From an uncultured Eubacteriales bacterium (lineage in GTDB: Bacteria; Bacillota; Clostridia; Oscillospirales; Acutalibacteraceae): 51,925 bases of DNA. The translations under genes were made by a program, and so were the position numbers. The notes under the pieces were generated by a model that worked only from the letters and a program-made list of their open reading frames with translations, was not told the DNA's origin and ran no database searches. Location of the stretch: the NCBI GenBank assembly GCA_934488615.1, contig CAKSSJ010000014.1:1-51925 (forward strand). Reading direction: 5' to 3'. Positions within the stretch are counted from its first letter, which is position 1, and each line of letters begins with the position of its first letter. Positions 32,157 through 41,056 of the stretch are shown here, piece after piece.

Positions 32157-32732
32157 ATGCAGCTTCTTGAAGAAAGAATTCTTAAAGACGGAAAGGTATT
32201 TCCGGGCAATGTTCTGAAAGTTGACAGTTTTCTTAACCACCAGGTAGACGTAGAGCTGATAAATGAGATCGGCAAGGAATTTTACAGACTTTTTAAGGAC
32301 TGCGGAGTGAATAAGATCTTTACGATCGAGGCATCCGGTATCGGTATTGCCTGCATCACTGCGCAGTATTTTCATGTTCCTGTTGTTTTCGCTAAGAAAA
32401 CCCTGGGCAAGAACATCGCCGCCGATGTTTATTCGACGCCGATCAAGTCCTTTACCCACGGCAAGACTTACGACGTTATCGTTTCGCAGGAATTCCTTAA
32501 TAAGGATGATAAAATTCTCATCATCGACGATTTCCTTGCACAGGGTTGTGCGCTCAACGGTCTTATCGAGCTGATCAAATCGGCGGGTGCGGAAATTGTC
32601 GGAGCAGGAATAGTTATCGAAAAGGCGTTTCAGCAGGGCGGCGATCTCATTCGCAGTGAGGGTGTCCGTGTTGAGTCGCTGGCAAGAATCGAGTCAATGA
32701 CCGATGACGGCAAGATAACGTTCTGCAAATAA
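32157..32732 (+). CDS. xpt: Xanthine phosphoribosyltransferase
   Basis: A 191-residue cytoplasmic salvage enzyme that joins xanthine, and less well guanine, to PRPP to make XMP. The PRPP-binding motif is ILIIDDFLAQG (120-130, acidic pair D124-D125). The N-terminal MQLLEERILKDG and AKKTLGKN (79-86) are typical of Xpt. The ATG at 32157 follows GGAGG (32144-32148); a TTG five codons upstream lies in the ribosome binding site. It is controlled by the guanine riboswitch and followed by a BMP-type lipoprotein and ABC transporter genes, consistent with purine nucleoside or base uptake and salvage. Confidence 0.95.
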   Translation: MQLLEERILKDGKVFPGNVLKVDSFLNHQVDVELINEIGKEFYRLFKDCGVNKIFTIEASGIGIACITAQYFHVPVVFAKKTLGKNIAADVYSTPIKSFTHGKTYDVIVSQEFLNKDDKILIIDDFLAQGCALNGLIELIKSAGAEIVGAGIVIEKAFQQGGDLIRSEGVRVESLARIESMTDDGKITFCK

Positions 32733-32782
32733 CCTCGGTAGCAAAAAAATTGCTATATATTAAAAAATTGGAGGAAGAACAC

Positions 32783-34021
32783 ATGAAAAAGATTCTCGCA
32801 ATTCTCATGGCAATCGCAATGGTCTTTGCTTTCGCAGCTTGCGGCACAAAGAAGGACAACAACGGCGACGCAGACAAGAAGCTCAAGGTAGGATTTATTT
32901 TCCTGCACGACGAGAACTCGACCTACGACAACAACTTTATGACAGGCGCTGAGGAAGCTTGCAAGAAGATGGGCGTAGAGATCATCAAAAAGACGAACAT
33001 TCCTGAGCAGAACGCTTGCTACGATGCAGCGGCTGACCTCGTTGACAAGGGATGCACAGTTGTTTTCGCTGACAGCTTCGGTCATGAGGACTTCATGATA
33101 AAGGCAGCTAAGGAGTTCCCGAACGTTCAGTTCTGCCACGCTACAGGTACTAAGGCTCACACCGAGAAGCTCGCTAACTACCACAACGCTTTCGCTTCGA
33201 TCTATGAGGGCCGTTACCTTGCAGGTGTTGCTGCAGGTATGAAGCTCAACGAAATGATCGCAGCAGGCAAGTTCAAGGCTGAGGACGCTAAGATGGGTTA
33301 TGTCGGCGCTTTCACATATGCTGAGGTTATCTCAGGTTACACTTCATTCTATCTCGGCGCAAAGTCAGTTTGCCCGACCGTTACAATGGACGTTCAGTTC
33401 ACAGGCTCATGGTACGATGAGGCTCTTGAGAAGGAAGCCGCAACAAAGCTCATCAACAACGGCTGTAAGCTCATCAGCCAGCACGCTGACTCAATGGGCG
33501 CTCCGACAGCTTGTGAGACAGCAGGTATCCCGAACGTTTCTTACAACGGAAGCACACTTTCAGCTTGCCCGAACACCTTCATCGTTTCATCCAGAATCAA
33601 CTGGGAGCCGTACTTCGAGTACATGATCAAGTGCGCTCAGGACGGAAAGGCAATCGACACAGACTGGACAGGTACTCTTGCAACAAAGTCCGTTGTTCTT
33701 ACAGAAGTAAACGGCCAGGCAGCTGCTAAGGATACACAGGCTAAGATCGACGAGGTTAAGGCTCAGCTTGATAAGGGCACACTTCACGTATTCGATACAA
33801 GCACATTCACAGTAACAGTTTCAAAGGACAAGAATGCTAACGCTAAGGTTGACGCTAACGGTAAGCTCACAAGCTACATGGCAGACGTTGACACAGACGC
33901 TAACTTCACAGGCGACACAGAGGCTGTTAAGGACGGCTACTTCCACGAGTCAGAGTTCCGTTCGGCTCCGTACTTCGATGTACAGATCGACGGTATCAAC
34001 CTCCTCAACGCTAAGTTCTAA
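32783..34021 (+). CDS. BMP-family nucleoside-binding lipoprotein
   Basis: A 412-residue lipoprotein of the Bmp/Med (PnrA-like) family, the extracellular substrate-binding part of a nucleoside ABC transporter. The signal peptide MKKILAILMAIAMVFAFAAC ends in a lipobox with the lipidated Cys at residue 20. The mature part starts GTKKDNNGD, then VGFIFLHDENSTYDNNFMTGA (family start) and, later, GAFTYAEVISGYTSFYLGAK. GGAGGA lies upstream of the ATG. It is 50 bases after xpt and followed by a hairpin and then the ATPase and permeases. It is very rich in GCT/ACA codons compared with neighbours, as expected of a highly expressed gene. Confidence 0.93.
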   Translation: MKKILAILMAIAMVFAFAACGTKKDNNGDADKKLKVGFIFLHDENSTYDNNFMTGAEEACKKMGVEIIKKTNIPEQNACYDAAADLVDKGCTVVFADSFGHEDFMIKAAKEFPNVQFCHATGTKAHTEKLANYHNAFASIYEGRYLAGVAAGMKLNEMIAAGKFKAEDAKMGYVGAFTYAEVISGYTSFYLGAKSVCPTVTMDVQFTGSWYDEALEKEAATKLINNGCKLISQHADSMGAPTACETAGIPNVSYNGSTLSACPNTFIVSSRINWEPYFEYMIKCAQDGKAIDTDWTGTLATKSVVLTEVNGQAAAKDTQAKIDEVKAQLDKGTLHVFDTSTFTVTVSKDKNANAKVDANGKLTSYMADVDTDANFTGDTEAVKDGYFHESEFRSAPYFDVQIDGINLLNAKF

Positions 34022-34038
34022 TCATTTTGCGTAATTCC

Positions 34039-34075
34039 AAGGCGGAGCCTTATCGCTCCGCCTTACTTTGATTTT
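34039..34075 (+). terminator. Partial terminator between binding protein and transporter genes
   Basis: AAGGCGGAGC (34039-34048), loop CTTATC, GCTCCGCCTT (34055-34064), then ACTTTGATTTT. The stem is perfect but the T-tract is interrupted. This is typical of leaky terminators that give more binding-protein mRNA than transporter mRNA. A diverged copy of the CCTTCCCC hairpin (CTTTCTCTCAAGGAGAAG) lies at about 34163-34180. Confidence 0.75.
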
Positions 34076-34237
34076 ATAATTTGTATTTTATTTTGAAAAA
34101 TTCGGTAAATCGGTTTGTTTTGGTTCCTTTATCAAAAAATGATATGGAATAAAAGAGCCTTTCTCTCAAGGAGAAGCCTCAATTAGGTTGATTAATATTT
34201 ACCGCATTTTTCAGAATAAAAAATTGGAGGGCATAAA

Positions 34238-35773
34238 GTGAGTACACAGGTTGCAATCGAACTCAGAAACATCACAAAGACCTTTGGCTCCGTTGTCGCC
34301 AACAAGGACGTTAATCTTACCGTGAACAAGGGAGAAATCCTCTCGATTCTCGGTGAGAACGGAAGCGGTAAAACAACGCTTATGAACATGATTTCCGGCA
34401 TTTATTTCCCGGATCACGGTCAGATCTTTGTTGACGGTAAAGAAGTGGTTATCAGATCGCCGAAGGACGCTTTTGACTTGAAGATCGGTATGATTCATCA
34501 GCATTTCAAGCTCGTTGATGTATTCTCCGCAACGGAGAATATCGTTCTCGGCTTTGATGACGGCAAGTACAATCTTAAAAAATCAAGAGCAAAGATTCAG
34601 GCAATTCTTGACAAATACGGCTTTGAACTTGACCTCAACAAGAAGATTTATCAGATGTCCGTTTCCGAGAAGCAGACGGTTGAAATCGTCAAAGTGCTTT
34701 ACAGAGGCGCAGATATTCTTATTCTTGATGAGCCGACAGCCGTTCTTACTCCGCAGGAGACAAAGAAGCTCTTTGACGTTATCAGAAACATGAAAAAGGA
34801 CAACAAGTCAATTATAATAATCACTCATAAGCTCAACGAGGTTATGGAGATTTCCGACAAGGTTGCCGTCCTCAGAAAGGGCGAATACATCGGCACGGTC
34901 ATGACCGCGGAGACGAACGAATCCGCTCTGACAGAGATGATGGTCGGCAAGAAAATCGACCTCAACATCGAGAGAACAGAGGTTGAGAACAAGGAGGACA
35001 GGCTCCTCATCAACAACATGTGCTATGTCAACCGTGAGGGCGTCAAGGTGCTCAACCACGTTTCGTTCACGGCAAAGTCGGGTGAAATTCTCGGTATCGC
35101 AGGTATCGCGGGAAGCGGTCAGCGCGAGCTGCTTGAATCCATTGCAGGACTTCGCCACCTCACTCACGGCTCGATCATTTATAATAACGCAAAAACGGGC
35201 AAGCAGGATAACCTCCGTGACAAGACTCCCGTTCAGATAAGAGAGCTTGGCATCAGACTTTCCTTTGTTCCCGAGGACAGACTCGGCATGGGACTTGTAG
35301 GCAACATGGACATTGTTGATAACATGATGCTCAGAAGCTACAAGAAGGGCAAGACCGCTTTCCTTGAAAAGAAAGAGCCGAGAGATCTTGCCGAAAAAAT
35401 CATTGATGAGCTTGAGGTCGTTACCCCGAGCGCAAATACTCCCGTTCGTAAACTTTCGGGCGGTAATGTTCAGAAGGTTCTTGTCGGACGTGAAATTGCC
35501 GCTTCTCCGACTGTACTCATGGCGGCTTATCCCGTCCGCGGACTGGATATCAACTCGTCTTATCTTATTTATAATCTTCTCAACGAGCAAAAGGAGAAGG
35601 GCGTAGCCGTTATTTTCGTCGGCGAGGATTTGGACGTACTTCTTGAGCTGTGCGACAGAATCGTTGTTATCAGCTCGGGTCAGATTTCCGATATCGTTGA
35701 CGCAAGAACAGCTACCAAGGAACAGCTCGGTATGCTTATGACTAAGACAAAGGGAGGTAATGACAATGAGTAA
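34238..35773 (+). CDS. Nucleoside-type ABC transporter, tandem ATP-binding protein
   Basis: A 511-residue protein with two ABC domains, as in sugar and nucleoside importers (NupA/YufO type). Domain 1 has Walker A GENGSGKT (39-46) and Walker B ILILDEPTAVLTP (about 164-176), but its signature is MSVSEKQ rather than LSGGQ. Domain 2 has a degenerate Walker A (GIAGSGQREL), a good signature LSGGNVQKV (406-414) and AAYPVRGLDI in place of the usual Walker B, the family norm for these transporters. The start is GTG 34238 behind GGAGGG. It overlaps the permease gene by 8 bases. Confidence 0.93.
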   Translation: MSTQVAIELRNITKTFGSVVANKDVNLTVNKGEILSILGENGSGKTTLMNMISGIYFPDHGQIFVDGKEVVIRSPKDAFDLKIGMIHQHFKLVDVFSATENIVLGFDDGKYNLKKSRAKIQAILDKYGFELDLNKKIYQMSVSEKQTVEIVKVLYRGADILILDEPTAVLTPQETKKLFDVIRNMKKDNKSIIIITHKLNEVMEISDKVAVLRKGEYIGTVMTAETNESALTEMMVGKKIDLNIERTEVENKEDRLLINNMCYVNREGVKVLNHVSFTAKSGEILGIAGIAGSGQRELLESIAGLRHLTHGSIIYNNAKTGKQDNLRDKTPVQIRELGIRLSFVPEDRLGMGLVGNMDIVDNMMLRSYKKGKTAFLEKKEPRDLAEKIIDELEVVTPSANTPVRKLSGGNVQKVLVGREIAASPTVLMAAYPVRGLDINSSYLIYNLLNEQKEKGVAVIFVGEDLDVLLELCDRIVVISSGQISDIVDARTATKEQLGMLMTKTKGGNDNE

Positions 35774-36872
35774 TAATACCGCAAAGCTTCATGAGCCTTT
35801 GTTTCATATTGTTAAGCGCTCGGCTATGCCGAAATGGAAGAGCTGGCTTGTAAGAATCGGTTCGGTCATTGCCGCTCTTATCGTTTGCGGAGTCGTTACC
35901 GTTCTTCTTACAGGTGAAGATCCGATTCAGGTTTATGTAAAAATGGTTGAGGGTGCGGTCGGCTCCGAAAGACGACTTTGGATGCTCGCACAGAATACGG
36001 CAATGCTTCTTTGCGTTGCGCTCGCCGTTACACCGGCTTTCAAGATGAAATTCTGGAATATCGGCGCAGAGGGTCAGGTGCTCGCAGGCGGACTTGCAAC
36101 CGCTGCCTGTATGATCTTCCTCGGCGACAAGCTTTCACCCGTTGTTCTTATGATAGTCATGGTTGCGGTCAGCATTGTTGCCGGCGCAGTGTGGGGACTC
36201 ATTCCCGCATTCTTCAAGGCTCTTTGGAATACTAACGAAACACTTTTCACCCTCATGATGAACTATATCGCAATGTGTATTGTTTCATATTTTTCATATG
36301 AGTGGTCGGTGCCCAAGGGTTCGGGCCATATCGGCGTTATCAACGACACGACCGAGGCAGGCTGGCTTCCGGCTATCGGCGGCAAGGCTTATCTTTGCAA
36401 CATTCTGATTGTTGTCGCAATCACCGTATTCATGTATATTTATCTCAGATACAGCAAGCACGGCTATGAGATTTCCGTTGTCGGCGAGAGTGAAAACACC
36501 GCCAAGTACATCGGCATCAATGTTAAAAAGGTCATCATCAGAACGATGATCCTTTCGGGCGCACTCTGCGGCATCGCAGGCTTCCTGCTTGTCAGCGGTA
36601 CCGATCACACAGTGAACCGTGACACGGCAGGCGGCAGGGGATTTACGGCGATCATGGTTTCATGGCTCGCTCACTTTGATCCGCTTTATATGATTCTCAC
36701 ATCGCTTCTTCTCGTTTTCCTTGAAAGGGGCGCGGGCGAGATCTCAACGACCTTCGGCCTTAACGAGTCGTTCTCCGAGATCATCACGGGAATCATCATT
36801 TTCTTCATCATCGGCAGTGAATTCTTCCTCAACTATCAGTTGAAATTCCGTGAGAAGGAGGCGTCTAAATAA
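35766..36872 (+). CDS. Nucleoside-type ABC transporter permease 1
   Basis: A 368-residue inner-membrane permease (NupB/YufP type) with about nine or ten hydrophobic segments after a basic N-terminus. Conserved features are FWNIGAEGQVLAGGLA (about 98-113), TLFTLMMNYIA and GESENTAKYIGINVKK (about 236-251), the coupling region touching the ATPase. I prefer ATG 35766, 8 bases after GGGAGG; the ATG two codons upstream is only 2 bases from that site. It overlaps the ATPase 3' end and shares one base with the next permease (TAATG), so all are translationally coupled. Confidence 0.92.
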   Translation: MSNNTAKLHEPLFHIVKRSAMPKWKSWLVRIGSVIAALIVCGVVTVLLTGEDPIQVYVKMVEGAVGSERRLWMLAQNTAMLLCVALAVTPAFKMKFWNIGAEGQVLAGGLATAACMIFLGDKLSPVVLMIVMVAVSIVAGAVWGLIPAFFKALWNTNETLFTLMMNYIAMCIVSYFSYEWSVPKGSGHIGVINDTTEAGWLPAIGGKAYLCNILIVVAITVFMYIYLRYSKHGYEISVVGESENTAKYIGINVKKVIIRTMILSGALCGIAGFLLVSGTDHTVNRDTAGGRGFTAIMVSWLAHFDPLYMILTSLLLVFLERGAGEISTTFGLNESFSEIITGIIIFFIIGSEFFLNYQLKFREKEASK

Positions 36873-37849
36873 TGTTAGTTGCATTTATTCAGCGTGCGGT
36901 CGTTCAGGGCATTCCGCTTCTGTTCGGCTCAACGGGAGAGATCCTCACCGAGAAGAGCGGTAACCTCAACCTCGGTACGGCAGGCGTTATGTACGTCGGC
37001 GGCATCACGGGCGTTATCGGCGCATTCCTCTATGAGCAGAATGCGGCTCAGATGAACACCTTCCTCACAATTCTTATTCCGATTCTTTCGTCGATTCTCG
37101 GCTCGCTTGTAATGGGACTTATTTATTCGTTCCTCACCGTTACGCTTCGTGCCAATCAGAACGTTACGGGTCTTGCGCTCACAACCTTCGGCGTAGGCTT
37201 CGGCAACTTCTTCGGCGGCTCGCTTATCAAGCTTACGAACAGCGACGTTCCGTCAGTTACACTTACGGCAACGAGCCTTGCGTTTAAGAAGGCGCTTCCC
37301 TTTGCTTCAAAGCTCGGCTGGTTCGGAGAGATTTTCCTCTCATACAGCTTCCTTGCTTATGTTGCAATCGCGATCGCAATCATCGTTTCGATTTATTTCA
37401 ACCGTACCCGTTCGGGACTTAATCTCCGTGCGGTCGGCGAGAACCCGGCAACGGCAGATGCCGCCGGAATCAACGTCGGCAAATACAAGTACATCTCGAT
37501 CTGCCTCGGCAGTATCATCGCAGGCTTCGGCGGTCTCTACTATGTTATGGACTATGCCTGCGGCGTATGGTCAAACAACGCGTTCGGCGACAGAGGCTGG
37601 CTTGCGATCGCACTTGTTATCTTTGCAATCTGGAGACCGAACCTCAGCATCATCGGTTCGATTCTTTTCGGCGGACTTTTCATCGTCCACAACTACATTC
37701 CGAACCTCAGCATGAGCGACCAGGAGCTCTTCAAGATGACCCCGTACCTCGTTACGATCATCGTTCTTATAGTTATCAGCATGCTTAAGAAGAGAGAATT
37801 CCAGCCGCCGCAGAGTCTTGGACTTTCGTACTTCCGCGAGGACCGCTAA
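36872..37849 (+). CDS. Nucleoside-type ABC transporter permease 2
   Basis: A 325-residue inner-membrane permease (NupC/YufQ type), the partner of permease 1. Family words are GIPLLFGSTGEILTEKSGNLNLGTAG near 15-40, VTGLALTTFGVGFGNFFG, RAVGENPATADAAGINV (about 189-205, coupling helix) and GDRGWLAIALVIFAIWRPN. It ends the operon before a large branched hairpin with a T-tract. With the BMP lipoprotein it should import nucleosides to feed Xpt. Confidence 0.92.
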   Translation: MLVAFIQRAVVQGIPLLFGSTGEILTEKSGNLNLGTAGVMYVGGITGVIGAFLYEQNAAQMNTFLTILIPILSSILGSLVMGLIYSFLTVTLRANQNVTGLALTTFGVGFGNFFGGSLIKLTNSDVPSVTLTATSLAFKKALPFASKLGWFGEIFLSYSFLAYVAIAIAIIVSIYFNRTRSGLNLRAVGENPATADAAGINVGKYKYISICLGSIIAGFGGLYYVMDYACGVWSNNAFGDRGWLAIALVIFAIWRPNLSIIGSILFGGLFIVHNYIPNLSMSDQELFKMTPYLVTIIVLIVISMLKKREFQPPQSLGLSYFREDR

Positions 37850-37854
37850 ACCTT

Positions 37855-37970
37855 TCGGGCGTTTATTTCGGCGAATAAGTCATTTTTCTCACCTTGACGT
37901 ACAAGAGTACGCCGGCGCTGAGAGAAAATGCCTTCTTCATCCGAACTAAATCGCCCGATTTCTTTTTATT
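37855..37970 (+). terminator. Branched terminator-like structure after the transporter operon
   Basis: TCGGGCGTTTA (37855-37865) pairs with TAAA-T-CGCCCGA (37947-37958), one bulge, followed by TTTCTTTTTATTT. Inside are TTTCTCA paired with TGAGAGAAA (about 37885-37928) and a tip CGTAC-AAGA-GTACG (37898-37911). The roughly 80-base interior is larger than a normal terminator and may be a repeat insertion or a separate RNA. Confidence 0.6.
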
Positions 37971-38037
37971 TAGTAAAATCAAAAAGCCCTTTTTCTTCGT
38001 TCTTCTCTTTTATCTCAAAATAACCCCATGCAAAATC

Positions 38038-38072
38038 AGCGTAGGCTCCCGAAGGATTAGCCTGCGCTTTTT
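38038..38072 (+). terminator. Intrinsic terminator between converging units
   Basis: AGCGTAGGCT (38038-38047) pairs with AGCCTGCGCT (38059-38068), then five T residues. It lies just past the bofA stop on the other strand and may act on both. Confidence 0.85.
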
Positions 38073-38322
38073 ACATTATAATATCCAGCACAAGCATTGA
38101 AATGCTTGCGGGGAGGCCGAGGCAGACGCAGGCGAGGACAGTGTACCAATTCACCGCGAGCGTTACTCCCGTCAGCAGTCCGAGCGCGTTCACGGCGAGC
38201 AGGGAAGCCAAGCCCTGAAACGCCGAAATAAACAGACTTTTTACAAAATTGCCCCTCTTGAACATTGCGATTATCGGAACGAGCATCACAACGGTCACTG
38301 CGGCAATCAAGGCATATTTCAT
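38071..38322 (-). CDS. bofA: BofA-like membrane protein
   Basis: An 83-residue membrane protein with about three hydrophobic segments. The C-terminal half, VNALGLLTGVTLAVNWYTVLACVCLGLPASISMLVL (residues about 44-79, quoted in two parts here only for position), fits the BofA pattern: Gly-rich helix, conserved Asn, then LG-x-P. BofA in Bacillus inhibits the SpoIVFB protease that activates sigma-K during sporulation. The ATG at 38322 overlaps the yaaL stop by 4 bases (ATGA) and has GGGTGA upstream. The yaaL-bofA order matches Bacillus (recR-yaaL-bofA), though recR is not here. Identity rests on pattern and synteny. Confidence 0.75.
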   Translation of the reverse strand: MKYALIAAVTVVMLVPIIAMFKRGNFVKSLFISAFQGLASLLAVNALGLLTGVTLAVNWYTVLACVCLGLPASISMLVLDIIM

Positions 38323-38570
38323 ATAAAATCACCCTTTGAGCCTATCTCGCCGCAGAGCCTTTCAAGCTTAGCCTTTTTTATCAGAAAGCTGTACTGCGTT
38401 TCAAGCTCCTTCATCCTGTAGATCAGCGCTTCGATTATCAGCGGATCGGTCGCTTCGTTAAAGCGCGCGTATGTTCCCTGGAGCTGAAGCCGTATGTTCT
38501 CGGCGGTCTGCGTTATGTCCTTGTCGTAATTATAAATTCTATCAGTATCCGAAAAAATATCTAAAATCAT
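38319..38570 (-). CDS. yaaL: YaaL-like protein (DUF2508)
   Basis: An 83-residue soluble, mostly helical protein. The DUF2508-type pattern is visible: a helix with QTAENIRLQLQGTYARFNEA, then TDPLIIEALIYRMKELETQY and KKAKLERL. Function is unknown. The ATG at 38570 follows GGAGGG by 7 bases; a start eight codons upstream would include that site. It overlaps bofA by 4 bases, the pair being a conserved Bacillota neighbourhood. Confidence 0.75.
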   Translation of the reverse strand: MILDIFSDTDRIYNYDKDITQTAENIRLQLQGTYARFNEATDPLIIEALIYRMKELETQYSFLIKKAKLERLCGEIGSKGDFI

Positions 38571-38595
38571 TTTGCGTCCCTCCGATAAAATCATA

Positions 38596-38624
38596 TTGAT
38601 TAGACAAGCAAAATATGATAAAAT
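38596..38624 (+). promoter_or_regulatory. Promoter of the 38653 gene
   Basis: TTGATT (38596-38601), 17 bases, TAAAAT (38619-38624) preceded by TGA (extended -10). It diverges from yaaL. Confidence 0.75.
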
Positions 38625-38652
38625 GAATCATAAAATTTATGGGGACGGTAGA

Positions 38653-39843
38653 ATGATTTACGATATAATAATCGTCGGTGCGGGAGCTTCGGGTCTTGCG
38701 GCGGCAATAAGTGCAAAGCGCGTCAACGGCAGACTTAATGTTGCCGTATTTGAGGCTCTTCCGAGGGTCGGCAAGAAGCTCCTTGCAACGGGCAACGGCA
38801 GATGCAACCTTACGAATTTGAGCGCGAGGGCAGAGGAATACAGCAATTCCGAATTCGTCGAGGGTGCTTTAAGGAGCTATCCGCCAAACGGGGTGATTGA
38901 TTTCTTTCGCTCCGTCGGTGTTTTGTGCGTTGTGGACAGCGAGAGCAGAGTGTATCCGATGAGCAACACGGCTTCGTCCGTGCTTGACGCTCTCAGACTG
39001 GAAGCTGAAATGCTCGGCACAGAGTTTATTTGTGACAGTCATATTGACCGAATTGAAAAGAAAAACGGAATTTTTACGGTAGGCGCGTTTGCTGCAAAAA
39101 AGGTCATAATCTGCACGGGCGGCTGTGCTTCACCGTCGCAGGGCTCGGACGGAAGCGGCTACGGTCTGCTCAAATCGCTCGGACATCACATAACCGAGGT
39201 CTATCCGGGTCTTGTTCAGCTCGTGACGAGGGAGAACACCAAGTCTCTCAAGGGCGTCAGAGCCAAGGCTACGGTTATGCTTTTTCAGAACGGCGATTCG
39301 GTTGACAGCGCAGGCGGCGAGGTTCTTTTCACCGATTACGGACTTTCTGGAATTGCGGTAATGGACGTCAGCCGAAGCGTTAAAAAGGGCGAATACACAT
39401 GTCTTATCAACGTTTTGCCACGGTGCGAGGAGGGCGAGGTTCTGAATTTTCTGCTCTCGCTCAACGGTGAAATGCCGATCGAAAACGCGCTTTCGGGCAT
39501 GATCCCGAAGGCTCTCGGCAGGTATATTCTGAAAAAATGCGGAGTTGATCCGCTCACTCCGCTCGGAAAATTAAGCAAAAAAACTGTTGCGAAAATTATC
39601 GCAGCAGCAAAGAATCTTGAATTCACCGTAACCGACACGATGGGCTTTAAAAACGCTCAGATAAGTGTCGGCGGCGCGGACGTCAAAGAGTTCAACCGAA
39701 AAACTATGGAGTCGAAGCTTGTGAACGGTCTGTTCTGCGCGGGAGAGGTGCTCGACGTGGACGGCGCCTGCGGCGGCTTCAATCTTCAATGGGCATGGGC
39801 GAGCGGCTTGCTTGCAGGCCGATGCGCCGCAACGGAGAAATAA
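38653..39843 (+). CDS. HI0933-family FAD/NAD(P)-dependent flavoprotein
   Basis: A 396-residue cytoplasmic flavoprotein of the HI0933/YhiN family. The FAD dinucleotide motif GAGASG is at 9-14, followed by the family hallmark LLATGNGRCNLTN (about 44-56). VIICTGGCASPSQGSDGSGY marks the second FAD contact, and GEVLDVDGACGGFNLQWAWASG the C-terminus. The physiological reaction is not known for this family; some relatives act on tRNA or as oxidoreductases. The ATG at 38653 has GGGGACGG upstream and is the start of the Rossmann fold; 27 extra upstream codons carry no similarity. The lipoprotein gene begins one base after its stop. Confidence 0.92.
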   Translation: MIYDIIIVGAGASGLAAAISAKRVNGRLNVAVFEALPRVGKKLLATGNGRCNLTNLSARAEEYSNSEFVEGALRSYPPNGVIDFFRSVGVLCVVDSESRVYPMSNTASSVLDALRLEAEMLGTEFICDSHIDRIEKKNGIFTVGAFAAKKVIICTGGCASPSQGSDGSGYGLLKSLGHHITEVYPGLVQLVTRENTKSLKGVRAKATVMLFQNGDSVDSAGGEVLFTDYGLSGIAVMDVSRSVKKGEYTCLINVLPRCEEGEVLNFLLSLNGEMPIENALSGMIPKALGRYILKKCGVDPLTPLGKLSKKTVAKIIAAAKNLEFTVTDTMGFKNAQISVGGADVKEFNRKTMESKLVNGLFCAGEVLDVDGACGGFNLQWAWASGLLAGRCAATEK

Positions 39844-39844
39844 T

Positions 39845-41056
39845 ATGAAACGAATAATATGCTTGCTTCTGGCGATGCTGACGCTCAGCTCGTGCACGAT
39901 TCTCGGCGGCTCAAAGGACAAAAAGCCGTCGGGCAAGGAGATATCCGCCGTTTGGATATCCTATAACGAGCTTTCGATGAAGGACGAGGACGGCGGCGAC
40001 GAAGCGTCGTTCAGGCAGAAAATACGAAATATGTTCGACAACTGCGCCGAGCTCGGCATAAACACCGTCTTTGCACAGGTCAGACCGTTCTGCGACGCCA
40101 TGTATCCGTCAGAGATATTTCCGTGGTCGGCATATCTGACGGGCTACCAGGGCGATCCCGTGTATTACGATCCGCTTGAAATCATGGTTGAGGAAGCTCA
40201 TGAGCGCGGGATTGGGCTTCACGCGTGGATAAATCCGTTCAGAGTGTCGTTTGATACGGATCTCGACAAGCTGAGCAAAAAGAATCCCGCGAAAATTCTT
40301 CTGAGCGATGAAAAGACGAAAAACCGTGTCGTCAAGGCGGACGGCGGACTGTATCTTTGCCCGGCATCGACAGAGAATCACAAGCTGATAATTGACGGTG
40401 TGCGTGAAATAATCAGAAATTACGACGTTGACGGCATACATATTGACGATTATTTTTACCCCTCGACCGACGAGAGCGTGGATAAGATCTACTATGACGA
40501 GTACAAGGAGAGCGGCGGCAAGCTGTTCCATGACAAGTGGCGGCTTGACGTGATATCCTCCTTTGTGTCGCAGATGTATACTGCGGTTAAAAGCGAAAGC
40601 AATGACTGCGTTTTTTCGATCAGTCCTGCGGGGAATATCAATAATAACTATTCAGAGGAGTATGCCGACGTTGAGCTTTGGTGCTCCGAGCGCGGCTATT
40701 GCGACTGGATAATTCCTCAGCTATATTACGGCTTTGAGGACGAGGTCGTTCCGTTCGACAAGGCATGCGGCAGCTGGGCGAAGCTTGATACCATCGGCGC
40801 GGTTCGTATGATCTACGGAATCGCGGCATATAAGCTTAACGACAGCGACGAGGAATTCGACGTCGGAAACGGCATAATCGAAAAAGAAATATCCGCCGCA
40901 AAAGCAACGGATAACTACGGCGGAGTGGCATTTTTCTCTTATTCTGCGCTTGCGAATCCCGATTTTTCGGAGGAATTTGAGAACATTAAATCATCTGTTT
41001 TCACCGAAACGGCGGTGGAAGAAGAAGGAGAGCAGGGTAGCGGGGATACAGAGTAA
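39845..41056 (+). CDS. Lipoprotein with GHL10/DUF187-type glycosyl hydrolase-like domain
   Basis: A 403-residue extracellular lipoprotein. The signal peptide MKRIICLLLAMLTLSSC gives lipidated Cys17. From about residue 35, EISAVWISYNELSM starts a TIM-barrel domain of the GHL10 family: GINTVFAQVRPFCDAMYPS, HAWINPFR (about 127-134), VDGIHIDDYFYP (about 200-211, likely catalytic Asp pair) and WIIPQLYYG. Family members are thought to act on peptidoglycan-linked or other glycans; the substrate is not established. The C-terminal tail is acidic (VEEEGEQGSGDTE) and its last 66 bases overlap the convergent minus-strand gene. It forms an operon with the flavoprotein. Confidence 0.88.
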   Translation: MKRIICLLLAMLTLSSCTILGGSKDKKPSGKEISAVWISYNELSMKDEDGGDEASFRQKIRNMFDNCAELGINTVFAQVRPFCDAMYPSEIFPWSAYLTGYQGDPVYYDPLEIMVEEAHERGIGLHAWINPFRVSFDTDLDKLSKKNPAKILLSDEKTKNRVVKADGGLYLCPASTENHKLIIDGVREIIRNYDVDGIHIDDYFYPSTDESVDKIYYDEYKESGGKLFHDKWRLDVISSFVSQMYTAVKSESNDCVFSISPAGNINNNYSEEYADVELWCSERGYCDWIIPQLYYGFEDEVVPFDKACGSWAKLDTIGAVRMIYGIAAYKLNDSDEEFDVGNGIIEKEISAAKATDNYGGVAFFSYSALANPDFSEEFENIKSSVFTETAVEEEGEQGSGDTE

